From: Mesostigma viride
Taxonomy: Eukaryota; Streptophyta; Mesostigmatophyceae; Mesostigmatales; Mesostigmataceae
Reading direction: 5' to 3'
Length of the DNA: 47,436 nucleotides
Assembly (NCBI GenBank): GCA_009746045.1
Contig: RPFO01000131.1
Coordinates: 1,485,783-1,533,218, forward strand
Shown: one piece after another, positions 12,380 to 21,237 of the stretch
Position numbering within the stretch: position 1 is the first letter of the stretch
Layout: each line of letters opens with the position of its first letter
Program-made: the position numbers and the translations under genes
The notes under the pieces: generated by a model
The model's input: the letters and a program-made list of their open reading frames with translations, nothing else
What the model was told of the DNA's origin: nothing
Database searches by the model: none

Positions 12380-13909
12380 TCATGGCACTCACCACTTTCA
12401 CCAAATGCCATGTCGCCATTATATTGAGGAAAGCGAAGTATGCCCACTTGAAGCTGTGGTCTGCAGAACATTGACACAAAATATGCATGGTATTTCAAGC
12501 AATGAATGCTATGTGTCAGGCATCAATGTCTTTATTGTATCCAAATGTGGTTAGGACGGAGGTTTACATTGGTTGCTATTTTAAGACAATGGCGTATAAC
12601 CAAACATTGCACACACTCAAGAGTGTACTTATGCTGAACTGGAAAGGAACATTAAACCCCAATAAGGTAGATATTTTTCTTTTACATTTTAATTTTTTAT
12701 ATACTACTTTATATAATATTATATTATATTATATTATATTATGCTATATTATGTTATATGAAATAACATTAAAATTAACATAAAATTAAAATTATATATT
12801 AATTATAGTATATTATATAATTTATATTATATATTATATTCACGATGCTCTGTGTATTAATGACATATCAGACACACCTACATCACATCGCCTTGATGTT
12901 TCCGTTGTATGGGTCCGGTCGGGCGTTGGTAGCTGGTCGACAACAATTCTACATTTCCTAAAAAAAAATGCGACCGTGCCTACATTCGAAGGCGCGCTGT
13001 GGCTGACCTGAACTATCGGTGAACACCTCGGCGTCACTTGACCGGCCTAGGTTGACATTTCGGCAGAGTAACGCTGCTTAAAGGATCCTTGCGTAGTTCG
13101 CGCGATTTGGCTCTTTATATATGTTTTTGGAGACGACGAGCAAGCATCCGATTGGTCAGCCAATTCCTGTCCAGTCCTCGGACAGTGTCCAATCCGGTGC
13201 TTGGGATCCAGAAAACGTGCTCGAGCCTGGCCACTCTGTCGCGGGCGCCGCGCTAGTGGCGTCGCGCCCAAACCTGACCAGGCCATAGGAAAGGGCGGGG
13301 GCGAATGCAAGAATTATTGTTATATCCTGACCTGTCCTGGGGAAGGTCCGGGGCGAATGCAAGAATTAATATACCTGCGTATGCAACCAACACGGCCGAT
13401 CCACATACATAATCCGACTGAGCTGGACGGTACGGACCAAATTTCGGTGCAAATTGAGGCCCAAAAGCTATGTCGGCATGGTGCGCGCACCCCTTGCGGT
13501 AGGGGCCATGGCGACTGCCTTTAGACGAAACGTGACAAATCTGGCACGCGGAAAGCAGAAATGCTCGATTGTTGGAGAAAATTAGTTACTGATTCTAATT
13601 TATGGCGGGATGGTTGCGATCTATAATGTCGCGGGCTTTTTTTCTTTGCCATCGGCAGGGGGGGTCCGGCCTGAATTTCTGTCGGGATGAATAAAGTATA
13701 TTGGATGCCTGCCGGGTTGATTGTCGATTGTTGCCAGTTTTGATGGTCGTAAGGAAAGCTAGTTTAATGATGTTTCTAAAGCCGTAAAAATTCCCGCTGC
13801 TATCTTTACCTTTCCCGTCATTCTACGCTCCGCGAAAGTGACCCGTTTTCCCGGGTTGTGCGACTTGTGAAAATCGGCTAAGTCCCGTGGTCTCCCAGCG
13901 GGTGGGGGG
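12380..13909. other. Intergenic DNA at the host/viral transition
   Basis: No gene is supported here. Bases 12661-12841 are nearly pure A/T with ATATT repeats. At 13297 and 13349 a CGGGGCGAATGCAAGAATTA word is repeated. Bases 13478-13700 are a diverged copy of 1640-1880. To the right of about 13.9 kb gene density and style change to virus-like, so the junction should lie between about 13.7 and 13.9 kb. I could not identify terminal repeats or a target-site duplication. Confidence 0.5.
12661..12841. repeat. AT-rich low-complexity tract
   Basis: This 180-base stretch contains (ATATT)n-type units and long runs of A and T with almost no G or C. It is simple-sequence filler in host-like DNA. Confidence 0.85.
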
Positions 13910-14149
13910 TTAGCGCCTCCAAGGCCCCCCGAATAGGACCATGGCCGGAATAAATACGGGCGTGAACAATGCAAGCTTAATACGTTTAGATAAGGGGTAG
14001 TTTTCGTACGATTCGCGCGTGTGCCCCGAATACAGGTGGTCGTATGCTAAGGCTATGTTCGCGAGTATGAGATAGTACAGCAGTAGTGCTTTGATGATGG
14101 ACACAATGATCATTGTCTTTTCATTATAAAAATAAATAATATCACTCAA
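13910..14149 (-). CDS. Small putative membrane protein
   Basis: This 79-residue frame has two hydrophobic segments, roughly residues 14-35 and 60-74, separated by a charged, tyrosine-rich loop. The predicted topology is two membrane passes. An internal methionine near residue 13 could also be the start. It is the leftmost frame with protein-like composition in the gene-dense viral part and is convergent with nothing. I do not recognise a family. Small two-pass proteins are common in NCLDV virions, which is the only functional hint. The C terminus (GGPWRR) overlaps the GC-rich junction DNA, so the true end may lie elsewhere. Confidence 0.4.
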   Translation of the reverse strand: MSDIIYFYNEKTMIIVSIIKALLLYYLILANIALAYDHLYSGHTRESYENYPLSKRIKLALFTPVFIPAMVLFGGPWRR

Positions 14150-14168
14150 TCGTGTTTCCTATACTGCA

Positions 14169-15146
14169 TCACTTGCGCCCAAAAAGCAGTGGTTTTCCCT
14201 CAGTCACGAGAAGGTCAAGCACGCCGCGGAGGAACTGCTTCTCCTCGGCTCTGTTCATGGGCTGCAAGTTGACTCCAAAGGGGACAAACTCGTCCCTCTG
14301 GTCTTTTGGTTTTTCCAGGAGCTTCTTCATGCCGTTGTCTTGGCTGTACCCCTCCAAGAGGATCTTCGCCTTGAAGGGCGCGTTCCTTGCGCAATTGTGG
14401 CAGCGGACGCGGATCTGGTCCGAGAACTGGTCCGGGACAATATAGGCAGACATGACGTCGTGCAAGAACCTCACCGTGCAGGTGGAGCACTCCTTCGGGG
14501 GCCAACAGCTCGCCACGTTCGAGTTCTGCAGGTAGAGAGAAGTCCCTTGCTCCCCGACCTGCGTGTCCATCTTCCAGTCCCTCACGAAACTCTGCACGAG
14601 CTCGTTCTCCTTTTCTGTTCTGACTTCGTTGTCGGCCACCTTCAACTTGCGAATTGCGATCACGACCTTCTTTTGGTAGCAGGGCTCGCACAGAGTGGTC
14701 TTGTTGCGCATATGCTGCGTTGCAGGCGTATCGTGGACGAAGGCAGCTCCAGTGACGTACGACATGCACTCCACGCACGAATAGGAGCGGCGAGGTGGCG
14801 TATCTTGCTCAGGGACTCGGTAGCGCATGAGCGAATCCGAGTACTTGTGCACGAAGTCGGCGATTTGAGGGATGGCCTTGACGCAGCCATCGCACTTGCA
14901 CTCGACGGAGCTTTGGTCGTTTTTGAAGAGGTAGAAAAAGTCCGTCGGCATGTGGAAACAGGTGTCGCAGATACGCGGCCTCACCAAGTCGAAAGCGGAG
15001 TCCTTGACGGGGTTCGACTCGTCGCTGTGCTCCACGAGGACAGGCTTCTTGCAGGCGTGCTTCTTTCGCTTGGATATGGCTGCCAAGGAGAGAGGGAACA
15101 GCGGGGTGTTGTTGAGGCGAACAGAGGACCTGGTAGCGGGAGCCAT
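14169..15146 (-). CDS. Gene A of the four-gene module: cysteine-rich protein of unknown function
   Basis: The 325-residue product starts MAPATRSSVRL at 15146. A longer frame exists to 15251, but this start matches the ATGG context of the other module genes and leaves a purine/pyrimidine-biased leader. The sequence holds several CxxC/CxC pairs: CDTC, CKCDGC, CVEC, CEPC, CSTC and CHNC. These could bind multiple zinc ions in a folded array, with the N-terminal ~50 residues basic and disordered. I recognise no known family. The upstream DNA (15240-15400) has four TTTCGGTTAC-type repeats and the dyad TGTCCACGGGGACA, shared with genes B-D. No clear TATA box is seen, unlike B, C and D. A role in nucleic-acid binding is only inferred from the zinc-like pairs. 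Confidence 0.75.
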   Translation of the reverse strand: MAPATRSSVRLNNTPLFPLSLAAISKRKKHACKKPVLVEHSDESNPVKDSAFDLVRPRICDTCFHMPTDFFYLFKNDQSSVECKCDGCVKAIPQIADFVHKYSDSLMRYRVPEQDTPPRRSYSCVECMSYVTGAAFVHDTPATQHMRNKTTLCEPCYQKKVVIAIRKLKVADNEVRTEKENELVQSFVRDWKMDTQVGEQGTSLYLQNSNVASCWPPKECSTCTVRFLHDVMSAYIVPDQFSDQIRVRCHNCARNAPFKAKILLEGYSQDNGMKKLLEKPKDQRDEFVPFGVNLQPMNRAEEKQFLRGVLDLLVTEGKPLLFGRK

Positions 15147-15239
15147 GGATGGATGAGAGTGCAAGAGGGATTGCGCGAGAGAAAACGAGAGCGAGATGGG
15201 AAACAAGTCGCAAACTTGGAGTCTTTGTACCTCTCGGGA

Positions 15240-15400
15240 GCGGCTGTCCACGGGGACACAGAGTTTCGGTTACTTATCCACTGGATTTCGGTTACGAGTG
15301 GCGCGGCGCTGTACGGCCTTATCCAAGGGAATTCGGTTACCAACGACGCGACGCCGTATGGGCTTATCAACAGGGTTTCAGTTACGACTTACGGATAGTG
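15240..15400 (-). promoter_or_regulatory. Upstream repeat region of gene A
   Basis: TTTCGGTTAC-type words occur at 15264, 15286, 15332 and 15376 (the last as TTTCAGTTAC). TGTCCACGGGGACA lies near 15245-15258. The longer repeat period is about 45 bp and includes CTTATC(C)A words. The same word families occur upstream of genes B, C and D. Confidence 0.6.
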
Positions 15401-15530
15401 TACGGACCCGTCCGGAAATACTACTTGAAGTATTTTGCCACTTGGCATGCAATTGTGTTTGACTCATTGTTGGTATTCAAGTTTGTGTGAAAATGGTTTT
15501 TCATTAATAAAAATAATACACAAGGATCAT

Positions 15531-16361
15531 TTACTGAACCAGAGATACATCCACTTGCTTTCCAGCAACGACAATTTCAGTGGAAGGATTGGCCTTGGCC
15601 ATCTCGGCGTGCATCCTAGCAATGTGGTCTTCCCGGATCCTCTGGCACTGCTCCTGCCAGGCACGTTTCTCAGCATCCTGAATCTCCACCCAAGCCGCTT
15701 CTTTCTTCCTTTGAATTTCCTGAATTTCCTCCGTGGGTCCAGCGAGCTGGTCCGCGGAAACCAGGCGAGAGGTGATAGGCATCCAGTGACCTCTCAGGGG
15801 GATGTTATATCTCTCAATGGCTTTCTCCAAGCGCGTCTTCGGGGCGCCGGGGGCGGAGGGAAGCAGATCCTTCTCGGTCATGTCGGCCACGGAGAACGCC
15901 GGAGGCCAGATGATGCCCACGTTGAGAATCGTGTAGGGCTGCTTAGCCGTGTTGATGGGCCAGTTGACCAAGATCAGCTCCGGGGAAGGATTCCATACCG
16001 CGTCAAAGCCGAAAGGCCTTGTTTTGACCACTTTCCCGTCCCTCACGGTCATCCCATAAGAAGCCACACATTTGCTGTTCTTGGCATTAGTGGGAGAAAC
16101 GAGCATGCAATGCGCATAAAGCATGTCCAGAGAGGTTGCGAAGCCCCCCATGCTCGCATAGCGCTCCATAACGTGAGCTGTCACCTTGGTGATCGTACAC
16201 ATCCCCGTTCGCACGGTTTCAGCCGCGAGTGCTCCCACAACATCGAGTTCCCCCACGCACAAGACATTGTACTCAGAGAAGTCACCGAAGGGATCAGTTT
16301 TCTGACGGAGTTCATAAAGCTCTGGGACTTTGTACGTCACCAAAGTGGACTGGTCGGCCAT
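15531..16361 (-). CDS. Gene B of the four-gene module: unknown protein
   Basis: The 276-residue product starts MADQSTLVTYKV. Residues 1-175 look globular with mixed alpha/beta composition. Residues about 210-255 are a charged helix rich in E, K, Q and A, probably a coiled coil, and a short tail follows. I recognise no family. A TATA box reading GGTATAAAACC on the minus strand lies at 16434-16444, about 73 bases before the ATG, with an AG/CT-biased leader between. The gene is divergent from gene C and shares a roughly 620-bp control region with it that is full of GTTACGG words. The frame is intact and GC-rich like its module partners. Confidence 0.78.
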   Translation of the reverse strand: MADQSTLVTYKVPELYELRQKTDPFGDFSEYNVLCVGELDVVGALAAETVRTGMCTITKVTAHVMERYASMGGFATSLDMLYAHCMLVSPTNAKNSKCVASYGMTVRDGKVVKTRPFGFDAVWNPSPELILVNWPINTAKQPYTILNVGIIWPPAFSVADMTEKDLLPSAPGAPKTRLEKAIERYNIPLRGHWMPITSRLVSADQLAGPTEEIQEIQRKKEAAWVEIQDAEKRAWQEQCQRIREDHIARMHAEMAKANPSTEIVVAGKQVDVSLVQ

Positions 16362-16433
16362 AGCTGAGAGAGAGAGAGAGTTAGATATCAGGTGCTAGTG
16401 AGAGCGAGGTGAGAGCCCCGTGGTCGTGCACCG

Positions 16434-16444
16434 GGTTTTATACC
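16434..16444 (-). promoter_or_regulatory. TATA box of gene B
   Basis: The minus strand reads GGTATAAAACC, about 73 bases upstream of the ATG at 16361. The same word and spacing recur at gene D. Confidence 0.65.
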
Positions 16445-16898
16445 TTCCAGGCCGCCGGGCGGTTACAAGGTGCTGAATTAGCCACGTAGCCACTTTTCGG
16501 CCGTTACTGGGCCGCGGTCCACCACGGGGATATTTATTTGCGCGGCCACGCTGCCACAGGAGAACTTTCCGGCGGTTACTTTGTCCACGGGGACAGGGTT
16601 TTCGCGGCCACGCAGCCACGGGAAAAAATATCCGGCGGTTACGGAATCGGATAGTTACGGTTACGCCGCCGCGGAAAAAATCCCGTGGCCTTCCACGGTC
16701 TACTGGGACAAGATAGTTACGGTTACGCTTCTAGAAGAAAAAAATCCCGTGGTCGCCAGTGTCCACGGGACACTTTTGCGCGGTTACGACGACGGTTACG
16801 GTTGCACGCGCCTATCTAGCGGCTCGTGGCTCGCCACGAAGCGATATGCGGACTTCAGCACTCGACCACGGGAGATCTCGTCAAGAAGTGGCAGCAAG

Positions 16899-16908
16899 GT
16901 ATAAAAGG
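16899..16908 (+). promoter_or_regulatory. TATA box of gene C
   Basis: GTATAAAAGG lies about 80 bases upstream of the ATG at 16987. The leader between them is strongly CT-rich. Confidence 0.7.
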
Positions 16909-16986
16909 CGCCTCCCCACCTCGTCTCGCCACTCGCATCCCACTCGCTCAACGCACCCAACACTCTCCTCTCACACTTTCGCAGCT

Positions 16987-18414
16987 ATGGCGGAATACCA
17001 AGGCCCCTCGGATCTCGCCATCCTCCTGTGCGAGCGGGATATCTTCCTCAAGCGCGAAGTTTTTCTGGCCAGAGGCGAGGCGCATTTCGGCGAGTACAAG
17101 AAGCCTATCCCTTTTCTCCTCTACGAGTACAGCGGGAGGCCTTCCACCGACAAGTTCAAGCGCCATCGCACCTCCCTTCACGGATTGAAGAAGGCTCGCA
17201 GCGTTTTCCAGAAGTCCGTGCAGCTCTTCAACGAGCCGCCCAAAATCCGCACCACGCCGACTCCGCGGGGTACCTTCATTACGTGGTCATGCGACGCCAA
17301 GAACTGGAACGACAAGATCGAGCTCGGCCTCAACGACGAGCTGGTGGAGAAGGCGCACATGCAGAGGGAGAAGACGATCGAGCTCCTCTGCGACACCACC
17401 AAAGAGATCTGCTGGAACGGCTTTATGCACTCGAGGAGCGCCAAGGACGCCGAGAAGCTGGGCCAGAAGCTGGACATCAAGGAGCTGGTGCGCAGGAAGG
17501 ACTTTTTCGACGAGAGGCGCATCTGGCTCGAGATGAGGGAGGCGGAAGACGCCAAGGTGGAGTTCAGGAACACTCCGTCGAGGTACTCCATCGATTGCGA
17601 CGGGGGCAGGCCTTCCGCTTTGAAGTTCTTCCTGAACCACAACCCGAGGATGCACTCCAACCCCATCTGGATGCTTACCAAGTCCAGGATGGAATTCAAC
17701 ATGTCCGCGCCTTCGGAGGAGCAGCTCGACACCAGCGAGAGCATCAAGCCGGCGATCAAGAACATGGAGGAAGTCGTTCGCAGGCTGAGGGATATCCGGT
17801 TCAAGGTGCACATGCGGAATCCCTCCCGGGACCCGATGGAATCCGAGAGGATGGAGAAGGCCTCCGAGTGCGTCCCCAACTGGGTCTACAGTGGGTTCAG
17901 GGCCTTGCCCGCTTGGTGCCTGACCCCGGTGCTGGCGGAGATTCAGAAGGAGCGCGCTGCGATCCCCTCGGAGAAGAAGGTCATGTATGAGTTTCCGATC
18001 TACCAGGCGCGGTTGCAGGAGGAGTGCTTGGAGGAGCTGAGGGAGTATGAGAAGCACCCAGCAACGACGGAGGAGGAGGTCGCAGAAATGCGTGCCGCGC
18101 GCTTGATGCACAAGACCATGCAGCTGTCGAGGCTGTTTGAGCAGGAGGAGAGGGAGCTGCAGGAGGAGAGGAGGCAGAAGGAGAAGAAGGAGCGCGAGGA
18201 GAAGATGTTGCAGGAGGAGAGGAGGAAGGCAGAGGGCATTCCGTCCGCCTTCTGCATGTGGCGCCAGGAGGAGCAGGCGCCAGTGGTGCAGGCTGTGGAG
18301 CAGGCGCCGGTCGTGCAGATCACACAGATGATCCTGCGCAGCTCCTCGCGGAAACGCGGGGAGATGGAGAAGATGGTGACCCGTTCTCGCGCCAAGGTGG
18401 CCAGGGTTGTGTAA
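16987..18414 (+). CDS. Gene C of the four-gene module: large unknown protein with coiled-coil tail
   Basis: The 475-residue product starts MAEYQGPSDLA. An in-frame ATG upstream at 16759 is ignored because a TATA box at 16899 and a CT-rich leader precede 16987. Residues 1-330 are charged and probably globular; I see no known motif. Residues about 360-425 are an E/Q/R/K-rich coiled coil, followed by a VVQAVEQAPVVQ repeat and a basic tail (SSSRKRG...RSRAK) that could bind nucleic acid or act as a nuclear signal. The 3' end is duplicated: GCCAAGGTGGCCAGGGT occurs before the stop and again about 34 bases later. The gene is convergent with gene D across the 1.4-kb palindrome. Confidence 0.8.
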   Translation: MAEYQGPSDLAILLCERDIFLKREVFLARGEAHFGEYKKPIPFLLYEYSGRPSTDKFKRHRTSLHGLKKARSVFQKSVQLFNEPPKIRTTPTPRGTFITWSCDAKNWNDKIELGLNDELVEKAHMQREKTIELLCDTTKEICWNGFMHSRSAKDAEKLGQKLDIKELVRRKDFFDERRIWLEMREAEDAKVEFRNTPSRYSIDCDGGRPSALKFFLNHNPRMHSNPIWMLTKSRMEFNMSAPSEEQLDTSESIKPAIKNMEEVVRRLRDIRFKVHMRNPSRDPMESERMEKASECVPNWVYSGFRALPAWCLTPVLAEIQKERAAIPSEKKVMYEFPIYQARLQEECLEELREYEKHPATTEEEVAEMRAARLMHKTMQLSRLFEQEERELQEERRQKEKKEREEKMLQEERRKAEGIPSAFCMWRQEEQAPVVQAVEQAPVVQITQMILRSSSRKRGEMEKMVTRSRAKVARVV

Positions 18415-18460
18415 ATTAGGATGTGGCCAAGGTGGCCAGGGTCGTGTACACACTTAGTCT

Positions 18461-18500
18461 AGCCCCGTGACGGGGTGTAATCTATCCTTTATTTTTTAAT
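18461..18500 (+). terminator. Hairpin plus AT-rich 3' end of gene C
   Basis: CCCCG-TGA-CGGGG (18463-18475) can form a tight stem-loop about 50 bases after the stop codon, followed by AT-rich DNA including TTTATTTTTTAATG. Hairpins marking mRNA 3' ends are known in mimiviruses. The role here is inferred. Confidence 0.4.
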
Positions 18501-18591
18501 GAAAAAACACAAGTCCAACAATGAGCCCAATCTCAACAATGAGTCACCCAAACTTTCGCGAAAAAACACAAGTCCTAAACAGCCTAGGTAG

Positions 18592-18700
18592 GTGACAGAC
18601 GCAAGCATAGTCCACGGGAGTGACAGATGCGAGCATAGTCCACGGGAGTGACAGATGCGAGCATAGTCCGGCAGGTGACGGATGCGAGAAGCGCGACGAG
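18592..18700. repeat. 28-bp tandem repeat at the outer edge of the palindrome
   Basis: GTGACAGATGCGAGCATAG-type units start at 18592, 18620, 18648 and 18674, with spacings of 28, 28 and 26. They lie between gene C's 3' end and the left palindrome arm. Confidence 0.8.
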
Positions 18701-18713
18701 GCCCGCGGCAGTG

Positions 18714-20000
18714 TGGAGTGGAGATGGAGATAGTGGAGATTCATCTCCATACCCCCCCCTCCCTTCTCCCAAAACTTTTCTGGCAGGAAATACTCACGCA
18801 AATTCCAATATTGTCCCGTGGAATCCTAACTGTCCAATTCCAAGTATTTTACGCGATGGTGACAGACGCCAGCACGGGGTGGAGATAGTGGAGATGGAGG
18901 TGGAGATAGGTACCTCCACCACTTTGACCTTTGTGTTTCGAAAAGGAGAAGGATTTTGGAGGAAAGGAACAGCGGGATCGGTTCGGGGGAGTCTCTAGGA
19001 TTCTGATAAACCGGGTTTCATGACAAGTTTCTCGGTGCTCGAGAGCCAGTCCTCGGGATTCCACGGAGTGGAGATAGTGGAGATAGTGGAGATGCATCTC
19101 CATACCCCCCCCTCCTTCCAAAAACTTTTTTGGCTGGAACGGAATGCAGTCTCTGCGCTGGCAGGTGCCGGGAAATGCTATGAATATACATAAAATTTTA
19201 TGGGCAGCAGAGAGAAATAGTTGTAAATATACAAAATTTTATGGGCAGCAGAGGGAAACTTTTATACTTCCCGTGGAATATATACAAAATTTTATGGGCA
19301 GCAGAGGGAAACTTTTATACTTCCCGTGGAATATATACAAAATTTTATGGGCAGCAGAGGGAAACTTTTATACTTCCCGTGGAATATATACAAAATTTTA
19401 TGGGCAGCAGAGAGAAATAGTTGTAAATATACAAAATTTTATGGGCAGCAGAGAGACAGTGCTTGGCGGCAGATGCGAGAACTCTGGTCCAGGAAAAAGT
19501 TTTTCAAGGGAGGGGGGGGTATGGAGATGAATCTCCACTATCTCCACTATCTCCACTCTGTCGAATGCCGAGAATTCTCCCCACCCGGTGGGAACTGGGT
19601 CGAGAGAGGGGCGGGCACGGAAAGCCAGAGAGTCGCCTGATCGCATCCCGCTATCCGTTTCCTCCAAAAGCCTTCTCCTTTTCCAAACACAAAGGTCAAA
19701 GTCGTGGAGGTACCTATCTCCACCTCCATCTCCACTATCTCCACTCCGTCACCGCCCGGGAAAGTTTTTCGAGAGGAGGGGGGGTATGGAGATGCATCTC
19801 CACTATCTCCACTATCTCCACCGCCCCGCGCACCCTCTTATGCTGTCACGCGTCACCATCGCGTAAAATACTTATAATTGGACAGTTAGGATTCCACGGG
19901 ACAATATTGGAATTTGCATGAGTATTTCCTGCCAGAAAAGTTTTGGGAGAAGGGAGGGGGGGTATGGAGATGCATCTCCACTATCTCCACTATCTCCACC
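18714..20000. repeat. Large nested inverted repeat (palindrome) between genes C and D
   Basis: Three inverted-repeat pairs are nested around one centre. The outer pair is 18714-18863 with 19851-20000, the middle pair about 18879-18985 with 19645-19750, and the inner pair about 19062-19135 with 19488-19562. All arms contain TCTCCACTATCTCCAC words and an ATGGAGATGCATCTCCAT-type small palindrome next to a CCCCCCC run. The axis is near 19.31-19.36 kb. No protein-like frame exists in this stretch. The structure could be an origin, a recombination site or a fold-back element. Confidence 0.9.
19192..19460 (+). repeat. Six direct repeats at the palindrome centre
   Basis: AAAATTTTATGGGCAGCAGA occurs six times in one orientation, starting at 19192, 19233, 19286, 19339, 19392 and 19433. 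The spacings are 41, 53, 53, 53 and 41, so the two unit lengths are themselves arranged symmetrically. The 53-base units carry CTTTTATACTTCCCGTGGAA between repeats. Confidence 0.92.
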
Positions 20001-20134
20001 CCCTATGCCAGAATTAGAGGAGACTCATTGTGGGCACGCATGTTTGAGACACAAGTCGAGTTTGCATTAAAAATAGGATTACGAGTTTAATAAATAGGAG
20101 AGAGGGGCTGACAGAGGTCTATTCCCCACAGTAT

Positions 20135-20878
20135 TCACAGTTTGACAGAGGCGGCCATGTCGTGCAGGCTCTTGCACGGATCGAAGCTGGCATCCAAGTC
20201 CAGATCGTCAAAGTTGCAGCCGAAGAACGTGTCATCCACGTCCAGATCCTGGCGGGGGGACTTGCTCCCCACCTCCTCCTCCTCCTCGGAGGAGGTGTAA
20301 GAGTACGAGGGGACGGAGCCTTCGAAATCGCTCATCTCGTGATCGGAAGGAGCCTGCTCCTCCTCCTCCTCCTGCTCCTCCTCCTCGACTTGGTCGACAG
20401 AAACGGGGGCCTCGCGATTTTCCCTGTCCATCCGGGCCAGACGGGCATTCTCCAGCTCGCGAGCGGCGTTTTCGCGGCCCAAAATCTCGTCGCGAGTCAC
20501 CACCCAGGCGGCAAGCGGGTTGCCGCGAGAGAAATCGGAGCACCGCATGGAGAGTCTGGGCAGATCCTTGACTCTGGCGCCCATCCCGTCGTGCGGAGGC
20601 TTGAAATCGCGGCGGCGGCGGGAGGGAACGCACACCTTCTTCGGGGCGGGGAAGTTCTCGTCACGGGGCGTTTCGAAGAGCCCCATTTCGTGCTTCATCC
20701 GCTGCCATAGCTCCTCCTCGATCCTCTGCTTCTCGGCCTTGTTGCGCTTTGCGTTGGCGAGGCGTTTGGAGCGGCACTTGGAACAGCGACTCGTGCGCTT
20801 GCAACCGCGCTTGGGGAGGAACTCGTCGCTGTCCTTCGGGAAACGCAGGCCGCAATCGCGGCAGGCCGCAGTCGCCAT
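20135..20878 (-). CDS. Gene D of the four-gene module: zinc-ribbon-like N terminus and acidic tail
   Basis: The 247-residue product starts MATAACRDCGLRF. Residues 6-36 contain two CxxC pairs (CRDC and CSKC) separated by about 22 residues, plus an additional Cys in a basic stretch, which suggests a zinc ribbon or treble-clef fold. A basic helix follows at about 37-60. Residues 165-215 are very acidic, with runs of E and D interrupted by S and Y, like a transcriptional activation or histone-mimic tail. The C terminus holds FFGCNFDDLDLDASFD, also reminiscent of an activation segment. The architecture suggests a DNA-binding regulator, but this is inference and I recognise no family. The TATA box GGGTATAAAACCCC lies about 70-80 bases upstream. 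Confidence 0.78.
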   Translation of the reverse strand: MATAACRDCGLRFPKDSDEFLPKRGCKRTSRCSKCRSKRLANAKRNKAEKQRIEEELWQRMKHEMGLFETPRDENFPAPKKVCVPSRRRRDFKPPHDGMGARVKDLPRLSMRCSDFSRGNPLAAWVVTRDEILGRENAARELENARLARMDRENREAPVSVDQVEEEEQEEEEEQAPSDHEMSDFEGSVPSYSYTSSEEEEEVGSKSPRQDLDVDDTFFGCNFDDLDLDASFDPCKSLHDMAASVKL

Positions 20879-21237
20879 GGCAGGAAATGGAAAGGGTTCG
20901 AGAGCGTGAGAGAGAGAGCGAGAGTGCGTGCGACGAGGAGGGCGGCGGGGTTTTATACCCGCGCGGTGCTCGCCTCGCCGCGTGAAAAAATTACGCGGTC
21001 GGCGGTTAGGTTCCGTTACGTGTCCGTGGACATTTATTCTGGCGCGAGACGCGCCACGTCTCCTCCGAAAACCGTTACATCCCCGTGCCGGGCCGCGGTT
21101 ACGGACGGACTAGACGGCGGTTACGCGCCGACCGCCAGCCGTTACGGTACCACGGGCCGACCAGCGGGCCACGGGACGAGCACACCGCAGGGACCCAGGA
21201 GGGGGCCCTGGGAGGGACCCAAGGGGGGCTGGAGGGG
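20879..21237 (-). promoter_or_regulatory. Control region of gene D
   Basis: Reading toward gene D, GTTAC words lie near 21148, 21119, 21098, 21075 and 21012. The dyad TGTCCGTGGACA lies near 21020, a TATA box at 20947-20960, and an AG/CT-rich leader (GAGAGAGAGCGAGAG on the plus strand) just before the ATG. A CCCAGG-AGGGGG-CCCTGGG hairpin sits near 21194. Confidence 0.65.
20947..20960 (-). promoter_or_regulatory. TATA box of gene D
   Basis: The minus strand reads GGGTATAAAACCCC, about 70-80 bases before the ATG at 20878. It matches gene B in sequence and spacing. Confidence 0.68.

Larger units (their letters stand above)
16362..16986. promoter_or_regulatory. Shared divergent control region of genes B and C
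   Basis: Between the two ATGs are about ten GTTAC(G) words (16461, 16503, 16574, 16638, 16654, 16659, 16716, 16721, 16782, 16794). TGTCCACGGGGACA-type dyads lie near 16583 and 16769. CCACGGGAAAAAATA-type words recur. Each side ends in a TATA box and a CT-rich leader in the sense of its gene. Confidence 0.7.

Noticed and set aside
14340-15398. A 352-residue plus-strand frame
   Set aside because: It is antisense to gene A and runs through gene A's promoter repeats.
17287-18453. A 388-residue leucine/histidine-rich minus-strand frame
   Set aside because: It is antisense to gene C, whose frame has promoter signals and normal composition.
19192-19460. CRISPR-like array
   Set aside because: The spacers between direct repeats are themselves identical, and the setting is eukaryotic/viral with no cas genes.
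19144-19530. A 128-residue frame with repeating NFMGSRGK-type units
   Set aside because: It only translates the palindrome-centre direct repeats; several frames are open at once and composition is not protein-like.
20162-20710. A 182-residue plus-strand frame
   Set aside because: It is antisense to gene D; its poly-leucine run is the reverse of gene D's glutamate codons.
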